Assembly: GCA_003415625.1 (NCBI GenBank) | Contig: PYIU01000008.1 | Location: 2,976,001-3,040,000, forward strand | Source of the DNA: Aquanectria penicillioides | Taxonomy: Eukaryota > Ascomycota > Sordariomycetes > Hypocreales > Nectriaceae | Direction: 5' to 3' | Length of the DNA: 64,000 bases | Shown: positions 49,665 to 61,816 of the stretch, piece by piece | Layout: each line of letters opens with the position of its first letter | Position numbering within the stretch: the first letter of the stretch is position 1 | Translations under genes and position numbers: made by a program | Notes under the pieces: generated by a model | Seen by the model: the letters and a program-made list of their open reading frames with translations, nothing else | Databases searched by the model: none | What the model was told of the DNA's origin: nothing

Positions 49665-50113
49665 TTTCTTCAGCGTGCTAGTAATAACAACTTAGACCTC
49701 CATATCTCGCACATCCTTGAGTATAACTGCCACTTTGGCTAACGTATGACGACTTCATTATAGGTCGATAGATCATGGTACCAGTGAATATGCGTACTAC
49801 TCCCCCTTTTCTTGGTTATGTTTACTGATTACAAGACACAGGCTGTTGCCTTTGCAGGAGAAGGCGTGTACATCGCCAGCGAAACTGATCCAGAACCGGA
49901 AAACAGCCCAGAGTCGGTAAAGTATCAGGGCGGTATTTTCAAGTAACGTCGGTGTCAAGGGGAAGGCTTCGGTAGCCGCACGCGGTCGATCTTAATACAT
50001 TTTGGTTACAAGTAAATATCTACATAGACTTTAGAATAGATAGTCATAGACTCATAGGTGTTGAATGCAGTGTGAGTACAAAGTTTCCTAGGTTATCACT
50101 ATTGTGATCAACA
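49665..50113. other. Intergenic, no gene seen
   Basis: A short AT-rich region with no supported frame. Confidence 0.4.
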
Positions 50114-50847
50114 TTACAAAAGCAGAGCCGCAGCACCTATCGCGGCTGCTGCACCCAGTAGACATGCGCTATTGGTGGCAGCAGTTCCAGCTGTATCGGA
50201 CTTCGTAGTCGAAGTTTGGGTTACAGTTGAAGTTTCGGTTGCGCCGGGTGTTGGAGCTCGGGTTGGCTCTGTGCCTATTGGCGTAGATGAAATAACTGTT
50301 GTATCTGTGTTTGCGAGCTTACTAGCTCCGGCGGTAACAATAACCCAGATTGCATCCGATGAGAAACCGGTGTACTCGGTCATAGCCGTTGTTTTTGTTG
50401 TCGAGTCAGAATCAGTGTTGGACAGGGTATGGCTGCATGACGCGGTGTTCTGCTCTATATCAAACGAACATCCAGCATTGTAGGTCCTACAAAACCCGTG
50501 GTCAAATCAAAGATACAATGCAGGATAAATATGCCATAGGAGGCTAAGGTACATACGTACCATGTTGCGTCAATGTCCTTGTCAGTATGAGCTAGGAAGT
50601 AGCTAGCTGTGGAAGTACCGTAGGTGATTGTCTGGTGAGCTATGCCGGAGCAGTCATCCTCTGTAGAGTCCTCATTACCACAATTAACTGTCATTGTAGT
50701 ATGACTAGCATCGGCGTCGATAATTGATGCTTGCAAAGGAGAGCCAGTAGCGCTACGAGCTGGGGCAAGTCCAGGAATATAGATTTTTAAACTTGTTTGT
50801 CCAGCTGCAAGGCTGCTAAATGCAAGGAAATAGAGCGCGAGAGTCAT
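50114..50847 (-). CDS. GPI-anchored Ser/Thr-rich secreted protein
   Basis: Two exons (50847-50561 and 50486-50114) encode 219 residues. ATG 50847 was chosen because it begins a clean signal peptide (MTLALYFLAFSSLAAGQ); the frame continues a little upstream without a better start. The mature part has paired Cys residues (VNCGNEDSTEDDC, AGCSFD, ASCSHT) that form a small disulfide domain. A Thr/Ser/Pro-rich stretch follows, then a C-terminal GPI signal with a small omega-site region (TNSACLL) and the hydrophobic end GAAAAIGAAALLL. Located at the cell wall or plasma membrane; the function of the family is not established. Confidence 0.85.
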
Positions 50848-51359
50848 GGTGTTTAATCCTTGAACCACCTTGAGAGACTAATGGTAGTATGTAGAGCCTT
50901 TCTCTGGCGTCGTGGAATAGAAACTGGTCAACGAAGGGGAATGCTGTCATGGGTCGAATGGAAGCGGTCGCATGTTGCCATTTCCTTCTTCAACTGGGTG
51001 GGTTTCCAGTGCTTTTAAAAATTTGCGCCCCCTTGTATGGGCTGGAAAAGTTGTTGGTTCTAAATTTGCGAACGGACCTAAGTCAGGTTCCCAGCCAGCC
51101 AACACATCACCTAAGCCTCCACTTGGGCCCATTAACAAGGATTTCGAAACATGAGGGGAGTTAGGAGGTTAGAAAAGTGGACTCAATTGCAACACTAAGA
51201 TTGAAGCGGTATCTTGTGGTCTGGAGAAAATATAGGATGATTACTGCGGTAAGCTGTCCACTGCGTTGATATACATTATATATACTGTACTATATCTTAT
51301 GTACTGAGCCACTCATGGGCGGGGACCTTGTCGTGATACGCTCGTTGTGGGCTAAACTA
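50848..51359. other. Intergenic, no gene seen
   Basis: No supported frame. It contains the promoter of the GPI protein and the 3' region of the DHA2 pump. Confidence 0.4.
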
Positions 51360-53355
51360 TCATGACCTATCTTGCCTGCGTCGGGATCGGAGTTCCGTGG
51401 CTTCCGAGCCCGCCTCGGTGGTTGTCTGTGTCGCCGCCTCTGGCTCATGACGATCTACACCAAGCACAACTTCTCCTCTCTCCATACTTAGATGGTGGGC
51501 CCTGATAAAGAGATTGAGGAATGAAGCAAACGCGGCGAAACCGACATACTGAATAAAGGTGAGACCACAAGGTTAGTGGTGTCGTGACGATTTATGATCA
51601 TGCGTTCACTTACCATAATCCAGACCTCCTTCAATCCGTTAAAGTAGGCTTGTCTGACCATGACTTTTTGGTCATCGGGGAGAGTGGCAATCAGCTCGTA
51701 ATTGGATGCGGCTTGTCCGCCACTAAACTTTTCTGCCAGAGACTGGCCGAGGTGGGCAGCAAGGCCTGGAACTGCGGCATTCATTGAATTCTGGAAGATG
51801 ACGCCCGCAATTACGACTGAGATGGCTGTTGCTAAAGATCTCATGAAGCCCATCGACGCAAGAGTAGCCGCAGAATCTCGCTCAGAAGTATCAGCTAGAG
51901 CTGCAATTCTAGGTGCTTCGTTGTTGAGACCTACGCCCAATCCTGTAATTATCTCGAAAATGACCAATTTTGTGATGTTCTTGTTAGCATCCAGGTTGAT
52001 GAACAACCCGACTCCCAAGATCAGCAGCACCTGGGCTGTGTACATGACAGCCAGATACTTGCCTGTCTTCTGGATCAAGAGACCTCCGGCAGCGCCAGCG
52101 AGACAAGACGAGACAATTAGAGGGACCATGTAGACGCCAGAGGTGAAGGAATTGGCACCTAACACAGACTGCGAGTACAGCGGCAGGTAGTAGGAGATCC
52201 CAATAAACACGTAGTAGTTGCAAGCGAGAACCCCAAAAGCTGCGGCATTCGATATAGTTTTAAATAGGCGAAGTGGCATGATTGGGTTGCGCGTGAGCTT
52301 CCACTCGTTGTAAACGAACAGCCCAATGACAGCAGCCCCGAATATAATTAGTGAAATGACCGCCGCCGAGGACCAAGGATAAGTAACATCGCCAAAGTTG
52401 AGACCCAGGAGAATCATGAGAGAGCCTCCCATGATAAGAATAGACCCAAGCCAGTCGATCGCTTTGAGGCCCTTGAGTACCGGTGTGTGAGGGTTGGGCA
52501 CATTGAGGAAGATCGTAAGCGCCAACAAGACAACAGTGCCAATGGGTACTAAGTGACTGTTAGTTTGGCAACGGAGATCAGTCGTGATGGAGACAAAGAG
52601 TAGATAACTCACAGTTAATCCAGAAACACCACCTCCAGCTACGCATGAATTAGCCTAGTCGGACAAGGGCGAACGATAACGCGCGAAATTTACTTCAACT
52701 TAGTCGTTAGCAACCCGCCGAGCAACGGTCCGATGGTGGAACCTAGAGCCCAGACTATAGACAAAGCGGCAAGATATAGTCCTCGATCCCTCAGCGGGAA
52801 AAGGTCGCTGATGACGACATTCACCAAAACGCTCATGCCTGAAGCCCCGACCCCCTGCACAGCTCGCCCTGCGATCATGGCATCCATGTTGGGAGCCAGG
52901 GCGCAGAGCAAACTGCCTGCGAGGAAAATTGCGACGGACATGAGTAGAATCGACTTCCGGCCCCATATGTCGGCCACAGAGCCCCATATCGGCGTGATGG
53001 CTGTGTAAGAAAGGATGTAAGTGGCGCCGATCCAGACATAACCACCGTTTGACTGGAAGTCGGTCACGATAGACGGCAGCGCTGTCGTAACGACGGTGAG
53101 ATCCAATGCAGCGAGGAGATTCGAAAGACCCAGAGACATCAAGGTCAGGGCGACGGCCATTGGGGCAAGTTTCTGTGCAGCTCCGGGCGGGTCGGAGGGT
53201 TGATTCTCGGCGCCGGTGCTAGAGCGGACGTTGTGTCCATCGGCCGAGACTCGCTCCGATACAAGCGGGACTAAAGGGGCCGAGCCATTGTACGAGGCCG
53301 ATGCAGGATCTTCCAACACGACGGTCGACTTGCTTCCAAGAGAACGAGAGGCCAT
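51360..53355 (-). CDS. MFS multidrug transporter, 14-TM DHA2 family
   Basis: Four exons (53355-52694, 52638-52613, 52548-51614, 51548-51360) give 603 residues in phase. ATG 53355 precedes a hydrophilic Ser-rich N-terminus. Motif C-like and A-like features are visible: LAALDLTVVTTALPSIVTDF, WIGATYILSYTAITPIWGSV, ADIWGRKSILL, and GRAVQGVGASGMSVLVNVVI. The 26-nt exon supplies NWRWCFWIN, the usual link between the two halves. Fourteen TM segments and a basic C-terminal tail are predicted. Such proton antiporters export drugs or self-made metabolites at the plasma membrane. The gene shares its strand with the ACS gene upstream and the GPI protein downstream. Confidence 0.92.
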
Positions 53356-54012
53356 TTTCTTGACATTCGATCTGTGCAAGATCGATTATCCAAAGGAAAG
53401 GGAGATCAGTTGTAGTTGTATCTTTCAAGGTGCCCTTGAAGCTCACGTGAGGGAATCTCTCACGCGAAAGGAGCGCTCAAGGAGTACCTCAAAGAGACGA
53501 CAACGCATAACTAGCTTTGAAGTACTTTGCTAACATTAAGTGGAGACTGGTACAAGCTGGAGGCCTTGACGGGCTTCGTGGATGGAGTTCAGGGACGGTC
53601 GCTTACGGTGGGGTTTCAGGGCATCGTGCATTTCGGCCAAACTAATTTAAAAACGCGCCAAACCGGTGCATTTTTGCCATTTGTGGTTAGCGGAAGGATT
53701 TGCTGCACGGAACAGGCTGAATTGGATAAAAAATACAGCATCTCCAACTTTCAGAAGGCAGTAAATAGCACCGTTTCTCAACAAAATTCTTCATCGTCTT
53801 CAATGTGTGGGTTACACAGGTCCCTCTTAACAACGCATGATCGAGGTGTAGAGCAATCGCACGTCCTGCACTACAAGGCTTGACCAGAAACCGTGTCGCT
53901 TCCGACCATGACTGATCACATTTGCAAAGTCCTATGCCAATGTTAGTTGCGGAGAAAGGGATTCATTCTCTCCTCAGCACCTAGATAGCATTTCAAACTG
54001 CAGCATGTCCTA
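53356..54012. other. Intergenic, no gene seen
   Basis: Promoter of the DHA2 pump and 3' flank of the ACS gene. No frame is supported. Confidence 0.4.
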
Positions 54013-55687
54013 TCAATATACATAAAAGACTGTCGTCTCATCGTTTGTCGAGCGCAACTTCCGGTTCCGTCTAATCATGATGAATTTCGCCAACCAAGCG
54101 AGTGCAGCGGTAGCAATACTAAACGCCGCACTACTTGCCATGGCAGTTACATAACGAGGCTCGTCACTCTTTGGCCATAAATACGGCGTCCAGATAAAGC
54201 TCACATTCATAATCATGGTCACCATGCCAATTGCAACAGCCTTTTTCTCCTTGGTCTGGCCGCATACGGAACCGCACCAACCAAGAATGAGACTGTTGAC
54301 ACCGTAAGTTCCTATCGTGAAGACCACCATGGCAGCATATCTTCCTGCTACGTTAAGTGTTGCAGCGGCGGCGATGAAGCCAATAACGGCAACAGTCTTT
54401 GAGAGAGTTATGTGCCACGTTCGCTCATTGAACCTGCCAGAGGACCATGAAACAAGAATGGTGATAATACCTGCAATCAGATATGGCGGGCATGTCAGGA
54501 CCAAGGTGATGGTGGTATTGAAGCCCAACGTCTCAACCACTGTGGGAAACTGGAATTTGTCAGTCATACTCATTCTTTGCATTTAGGGTCAAACTTACAA
54601 AATTCTTGAACCCATTCGCTGCCAGATGCATATGTGCCATCATGCAGAAGATCCAAACCATTGGGTCTTTGGATGCTTGCTTTAGGCCTTTTAAGGTGCT
54701 AGTCTCTCCCTTGTTGGCTACTGTGTCCAGCTCCATACGGTTGTAGGCAAGCTCGCGCTCAGCTTGATTCAACCATCTAGTTGTGAGGGGGAAGTCAGGG
54801 AGAATAAAGTAGCCAACCATGGCAATCACGAAGGTGACAGCGCCCTGCAAGATGAAGAGCCATCTCCATCCAGCCAACCCCCCGCGTCCATGCCGTGGTA
54901 GATCCCAGCAGCAATAAGTCCTGCAAACGCAGTGGCGAGGATATTTCCGGTGTATAAGATGGCAATCCTTGTTGCGACTTCTTTTCGAGTGTAAAAGACC
55001 GATAGGAGATAAACAGCTCCAGGGTAGTATGGGGCTTCAGTGACTCCGAGAAAGAACCGAGTCAGGAGGAGGCCTGTGAAGTTTTTGGAGACGGCAGTCA
55101 AGGCACTAACAACAGCCCACAGCATCATCATGATCCCCTACCGCAGTGGTGCGTCATTAAGATTGTTGCTCCATAGTACTATAGCTAGTGACATACCATG
55201 TATCGACTTGGACGGGTTCGTGTAAGAAACATGTTGGATGGAATCTGGCCTAGAATATACCCAACGAATAGAATAGAGACGCATGTCTGGTATTCTAGTG
55301 CAAGGTGAGAGTTAATATAGGTTCTGTTATGCCTCTTCATCATGGGTCGCTCACGGGTCCCAGTTAGATTCAAGTCTTCTTCAAGATCATTCAACCGCGC
55401 CAGAGCAATGGCATTGCGGTCAAGGTAGTTGAGCCAGTACATGCTCCACAGCATGGGCTGCATATCGTCAGCGACAGGGAGAGAGACTAGGGTAGGATCA
55501 ATACCATCATCCACCGGTCCAGCTTCTTCACAAGGGCAATCTCCTTAGGATCAGTCTTCTCGTGGGCTCCAGAGTAGTCAAGCTTCTCGTATGTGGGAAC
55601 CATCTTTCCAATGTTTTCATCCTGGGTGATCTGGGGCTCGATATCCCCACCAAGGACTGATTTTTCCGCACCGTTTTCGGCAGCCAT
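54013..55687 (-). CDS. MFS transporter, anion:cation symporter (second ACS gene), one base short
   Basis: Five exons (55687-55505, 55457-55355, 55294-55197, 55137-54599, 54549-54013) are placed by good GT-AG sites. Exon 4 is 539 nt but must be 540 for the phases to close. The frame break falls in the C6 run at 54878-54883 (G6 on the coding strand), exactly between YHGMDA and LAGWRWLFILQ, where ACS proteins read continuously. With one more base the protein has 486 residues, the family size. Motifs are SMYWLNYLDRNAIALAR, ILGQIPSNMFLTRTRPSRYM, FLGVTEAPYYPGAVYLLSV and NERTWHITLSKTVAVIG. It imports an organic anion of unknown identity. Whether the gene is truly broken cannot be told from this sequence. 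Confidence 0.85.
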
Positions 55688-58600
55688 GATGACTGAATTA
55701 GTCAAGATGCTTGAGAGATAAATAAAGAAGGATGACAAGGTGTTTGAGATCAATACACAGTGGTCTCCTGCAGATCTATCCAAGGTAGAAAAATGAGCTC
55801 ATTATGTACTTTTTTATCTACTCTATCCTCAACAGTCCCTTCAGCTTGGTAGCCTCCCCTCTCCCCATCATTTCATCGGCTAAACCTGGGCGTCGAATCC
55901 CCTTCCCCGGATATCCAGCGCGGAGAAATAGGGTGACGTAGTGAAGTCCACGACCCACGGGCTCATCTCGCGACATAGAACCGGTCCAGACCGTGGCCTT
56001 GCTGGACCCATGCAGGGTATGGAGTGGTGCCAAGATCCGGGGTTGGTCGCAAGAAGGATCAATTGAAGTTCGGTGGGTAGCATCAGAATGTAAGCTTATC
56101 CAGGATTAGCTCGAGATCCTGCGGGGGTAAGCGAATCAGCCCCCTCTCCTTTCCTATGAGCTTTCAGGCTGCTAAAAGTCTAATAAATGCCGTTCCTTGG
56201 CCTCATACGATGGAAGAATTCGGGTTGGTGAGCCAAGAGAGCATGATACGCCAAGAAAGCAACACGGCCCAGAAACGAAGCCACCGCCAAGATATTCGCA
56301 AGCGGCCACGCGCTCACTCCCACACACCCGACTTTACACGAGGACCAGCTCGCCCGAGATACTTTTGAGCGGGCAACACCATCGTGCCACAACCGCGATG
56401 CGTCCTCCTGGGGGAACCAAATTTAACGCGGACCTCTCTAGGGGCTCACACTCATCTGGGCCCACTATCAGCAAATATCTACCAAGTGACACCCGGCTCA
56501 GATATTCACCGAACTGCGAATCCCGACCTTTTCCTCTACGCCGACACACGGTATCCGCAAGCCCGCAACATATCAAATTCCTCTTTCATGAAGGTCTTGA
56601 AAACGGAAGGTGGTAGCGCTTATTTGTTTAACCCCGTCTCCCCGCCAAGCCTATGGGCGAGAAGAAAGAAGCCAATGAAACGAGGCTGTGCCCGTTGGGT
56701 TACGGAGTGGCCGATATTTATTCGCTCCTATATCTTCCGCCTCAATGCATTTCTCCCCGATGACGATGGGCTCCCCGCTTCTAGTGTACGTTGCAATGCA
56801 ACCTGGCCACCGCAGCTTACGCACGTGGGGGGACGGAGATGGTGCGTTGAGGCTGACGGTTGGAGCTAGCAGCCAACGTCATGGCGATATACTCGGCGGA
56901 ATACTCCTCGTCGGTGACGATTATGTGTGATTTCTTGTTGGACACGACGCAAAAACCCGGTTCCCAGACAAACGAGTGCTCTAGTTAACCCCGTGCTAGG
57001 AGGCAAGTGGGTATACACGGCGGTGTGAACGGCCATAGATCATCGAATAACTCTCACAATGTTACCCTACTGCATAACTTTACCAACACAAAAATTCTCA
57101 ATGTTTACACCATGATTATTCTGCCCGAATGGATACCCATCTAAATCATGGGACCCATGCTATATCCCACCGGGACCAGACGTTGGGCACCACTCATGAG
57201 TCAGGTGTGTGCCAAGGCCCGCCTTATCGTCTCAGGATTTTTCAATACTACGAATGCATAGCTCAGTGTTTTGGAGTTTAACTCGACTTTTCCTTTGTCT
57301 GAAAAACGACCTGCTGGTATTCTGGCAAGTCCCACGTTGTCCCGGGTCCACGAAGTTCCGTTGGTACACGGCATGAAAATCAGCACCTATCCTCTGGCAA
57401 ACTGACTTTCTAAGAGGTGCACGAGTTTAAGTAGTATTGTTTGGATACTAGTTTGACCTGATGTGAGTCGTCATTTGCACCCTGAAACCACCTCATCCTG
57501 ATTCCCAGAGTGGCTGTGCCCAGATACGAGTATGACCTACCGGAACCGATCTATGAGTCAATCAGCCCGCAAATTTTTGCTTCTTATCAGCACACAGAGC
57601 ACCCTGACCCTGGAAATTACCAATTTGATCTCAAACCTGCAAAGGTCTCACCTACCCGGGGTTCCGTCGCGTAGGGAGCTGTGATGTCATCGCTTGGATG
57701 GGACAATCCGGACAACGATCGACGGCTAGGTCGCAATGTCTCGTACGGAAAATTAAGCAAAGCTCCACTGACATCTTAAGTATAATGCTTGCCTATCCCA
57801 AGAAGACCTACTTACTGAAGGGGTGCTGGGATGTTTATATGTGAAAATCATTTCCTCCTTCTCGGCCGGAGCTATTAGTCCCTGCATGCGGCTCCGGCAG
57901 CGGGAGCCGCGTAAGGGTGTGAGGCAGTGCAGCGATCCAAGCGCCCGGTCTCATGTTTGAAACGAGCGCTACAATGGAAGTTTGGCGGAACATTCAGTCT
58001 GCTGTTGAGATGATCGATTTCCTCGCCGATTAGATCGTAAACCCGAGCCAAGAGATGGGAATCGCTTGGCTAAAGATCTGGATGGTCAATTAACCTGTGA
58101 AATCGAAAGTGGCCGCCAAACAAGCGTCCAGTCATAGCCCATCTATTTGAGCTACTCTCACCTTGCAGATATCATGTTTCAAAACTTGAACAACACATCG
58201 TCTCCATCATGAGATATGATCTCCCAACCACCCACCCCCCCCGCCCCATGATCATATTGGGGAATGTCTGAACAACATAACCACAAATCATTCATTAAAT
58301 CTGTATTCTCAACGTCTATATCTCTTGAACATAGCACCGGAATCCGCACACGTGTGTCGTAGGTAGATCGACGGTGCTATAATCTGTTCGGAACGCGTCA
58401 CGCATTTGTCTCGGCCGATCAATTGCTGAGCAGTGGCCACTTCCCTTTGCAATGTCGAGCCGAGCCGAGCCGCTCTCCATACGATAATCTGGAACATCTC
58501 CTCTCGATAATTCGCCTTGTGGGCTGCTGTATGTCGGGAATAATTTGCGACCAATCGGCATTAAGTCGTCCCTAGAGGCTTAGTGCTGAACCTATCCTGA

Positions 58601-59357
58601 CGATCGTTGTGGATGGCACCAATTAAGACGTCGGCTCTATCCATGAGCGCCGGTATTTGGGACGGATGAATGCCGAAGCGGATGCTGGTGACTCGCATTG
58701 ATTCGCCAGCGCTTACAGTTGGGCGTCTGAGCGTCGTGGCTTTACGGGAATTATAGTTGTTGACTCGCAATGGATGAGGCTTAGTGGCATCTCTTCAGCC
58801 CCCCTTGGTTACGAGTCTTGCTAGTGCCACTAGGAGCGGCCCAATGAGACAACATGGATCTGTTTGAATAATTAAAGTGAGGCTTTGAGGTTGAAAACAC
58901 GCTTATTACTTACCTGCCCCTAGTGGGTAACGTCCCACACTCGTATCGCCGAGAAAGATACACACTGAACTGCCAGCGGAATGGTGACGGATGGCACAAG
59001 GGGGGATGTTAAGTCGCGGAAAGGATACAGCAATGGGATGGTGCGAATCTGCCCGAGGGCCCTCGCAACCTTGATCCACGACATGCCACGCAATGCTTGT
59101 GCATTGAGATTGGGATCTCGCTCCCCCTTCGCCACAGGAGTACGTTGATATTGATCAGTGTTGCGTTATCTTGGATCAAGGGGTTTCAGATCCTCGAGAG
59201 TAGATATATGAGGTGGTGAATCCGCATGAATATTTCTTTCCTCCCTGGATTCTGTGTATAGAAACACGGCTACTGTTCAAAAATCGACCAAAGAGTGCCA
59301 AAGACCCATTTTCCGTCATTAGATTTCTTTATCCCCCCCAAAAAACCACCCTTCGAC
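55688..59357. other. Long gene-free region (3.7 kb)
   Basis: Many small frames overlap on both strands without protein-like sense. No transposase, tRNA or terminal repeat was recognised. The right end is the likely promoter of the DHA1 transporter. Confidence 0.45.
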
Positions 59358-61418
59358 ATGACAAACAGTCTCAGGCCCTCGCTGGACGAGTCCAGGCCTT
59401 CATCGTGGGCAGGTCGAACACCTGTTTGCGATCTATCTGACTCAGAAGGATCTAAACCTGCGTCTCCGATGTCCAAGAATCCCAAAGAAAAGGCTGTCCT
59501 CTTCTGCCCCGTTCCTTTGCGGCTGAAAAAGGGTTCCGTGAACACGCTGGTCGATGAGGACGGCACAGTCAAAAACAGAGGTTCGGGGGATCTGGAACAA
59601 AATCGAGATCCCAAAAATACCGGCTCGGAAAGCTCCGATGACGAACCGAAGAAAGATGCAAACTTGGTAAGTATCTGTTGCTATCGCAAAAATTCAAACA
59701 TCCGACGAGGCTGCACGGTGAGGGCATCATGGAACTAACCACTTCTCACTTGCAAGGTTACCTGGGATGGGCCAGACGATCCGGATAACCCTCTAAACTG
59801 GAGCCGGCGGAGGAAATGGGCTGCGACAGCTCTCGTGTCTTGCTTCAATTTCATCTCTCCCGTTTCCTCGACCATGCTCGCTCCCGCCCTTTCGACCCTC
59901 GCGCACGATTTCAAAATCACGTCATCGGTCGAGACGGACATGGTCACGTCCATCTTCCTTCTGGCATATGCCGTCGGTCCATTCATCCTGGCGCCTCTCT
60001 CTGAGATGTACGGACGCGTAGTAGTGCTTCAGTTGGCCAACATGGTATACCTCATCTTCAATACAGTGTGCGGCTTCTCCCAGACCAAAGAACAAATCCT
60101 GCTGTTTCGTTTCTTGAGCGGCCTCGGGGGCAGCGCACCTCAATCGGTATGGAATCCTAGACAATAGTTATCTCTGCTCGTTCTTTTTGCTAAGGCCTCG
60201 GGTGCTAGATTGGGGGTGGCGTTCTGAGCGATTGTTGGAAGGCTGAGGAGCGCGGGACAGCCACAGCCATTTACAGCCTTGCTCCGTTCCTCGGTCCGGC
60301 CATAGGCCCAATCGGTGAGTACGGCCTTTGGTATCTATATCTGCACTATTATGCGTTTGCTAACGGGAATCAGCTGGAGGATATTTGACGCAGTACATGA
60401 ACTGGCGGTGGATCTTCTGGATCGTGTCGATGGCAGACACCGTGGTGCAAATACTGGCATTTTTCTTCTTCCACGAGACGTATGCGCCCAAGATTCTCAA
60501 GGTGAAGGCCCAGAGGCTTCGAAAGGAAACAGGCAACCAGGCTCTGCGCACAAAGTACGAGACGGGCGAGCCCTTCGGCCAGCGATTACGGCAAAACCTC
60601 ACGCGACCGTTCATCATGCTCTTCACCCAGCCGGCAATCCAAATCACGGCCCTGTATCGCGCATACCTGTACGGACTCATGTACCTAATGTGTGTATATG
60701 CTCCGGTTTCCCTGTCAAGACGTTATTATTAACCAGCGGGCAGCTTTGCTTCGTTCCCCCTTGTCTGGACGCGGCAGTACAACCAGGCCCCTGGTCGAGC
60801 AAGTCTCAATTACCTGTCGCTTGGGGTCGGCTTTACCCTCGGACTGCAGTTCTCTGCTCACTTTATTGACAAGGTACATGGCCCACAGACTCATGCAAAG
60901 TCACATGTCTTAAGACGGTGGGAAAACATAATAAAAGACCGACCTCATCGCTAACATACACACCTTGTCAGGTCTACGTGTCCATGAAGGCGCGATACTC
61001 GCATCCAGGACGACCGGAGTTTCGAGTGCCGCTTATGTTTCCGGTCGCTATCATCATCCCAGCCGGCCTGGTTCTCTACGGCGTGTCAGCGTATCTGAAG
61101 CTCCACTGGATGATACCTAATGTCGGGGCCTGCTTATTCGCCGCAGGGCTAATGGTCTCGTTCCAGTGCGCTCAGACTTATGTGGTGGATGCTTATGAGC
61201 GCTATGCAGCGAGCGCGACCGGGGCAGCGGCCTTTGTGCGCACCCTGGCCGGGTTCAGTTTCCCACTCTTTGCTCCGAGCATGTATGACGCACTGGGAAT
61301 AGCATGGGGAAATGGACTCCTTGCAGGGACCGCCATGGTTATTTGCCTGGCAGCTCCGGTGGTTCTCTGGAAATGGGGAGAGTGGATCCGAAAGAAGAGT
61401 CCGTACTGCTCAGGATAA
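59358..61418 (+). CDS. MFS transporter, 12-TM DHA1 family (polyamine/drug antiporter-like)
   Basis: Six exons (59358-59666, 59757-60146, 60209-60314, 60374-60691, 60737-60873, 60972-61418) encode 568 residues with every junction in phase. The first 105 residues are hydrophilic and Ser/Lys-rich. The transport domain then starts with the DHA1 hallmark [19 protein letters not shown]. It continues through [54 protein letters not shown] and [10 protein letters not shown] to [17 protein letters not shown] near the end. This is the TPO1/FLR1-like layout, a proton antiporter for polyamines or drugs at the plasma or vacuolar membrane. No lesions were found. Confidence 0.92.
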
Positions 61419-61816
61419 TAAATGGCCTTGCTCGCTAAAAAAGAAGTGTTGGGAGAAGTGATGGATGGAAAACATGACAGCATAGAATAGACAATCGAAT
61501 TCGCCAGTCTCCCAACATGTCACCGATGCTTGTCAATGATGAGGCCACGTTATTTGTTGTTTGGGGCTGTGCCACGATCATATGTCCATTATGTCCAGAA
61601 ACAACATTTTGCTGGTGAAGCAATTTTGTGCTCCTCAACGCATTTCTATCCAAGCCACCGAGGCTAGCCTACACATTACGTATCTATCCACATTCAAGGG
61701 TATTAATTATACAACAAGTCATTAGGAGGCCTGTCCTTTTTTAATCATGCCAAATAAAATCAAACGCAGGTTTCACTACCCTTTTCTCGGGCATGCGGCC
61801 GTGTTTTTTTTTCTTA

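Noticed and set aside
56197..56869. Overlapping plus-strand frames that could be a small secreted protein
   Set aside because: No signal peptide, no consistent reading and no splice evidence.
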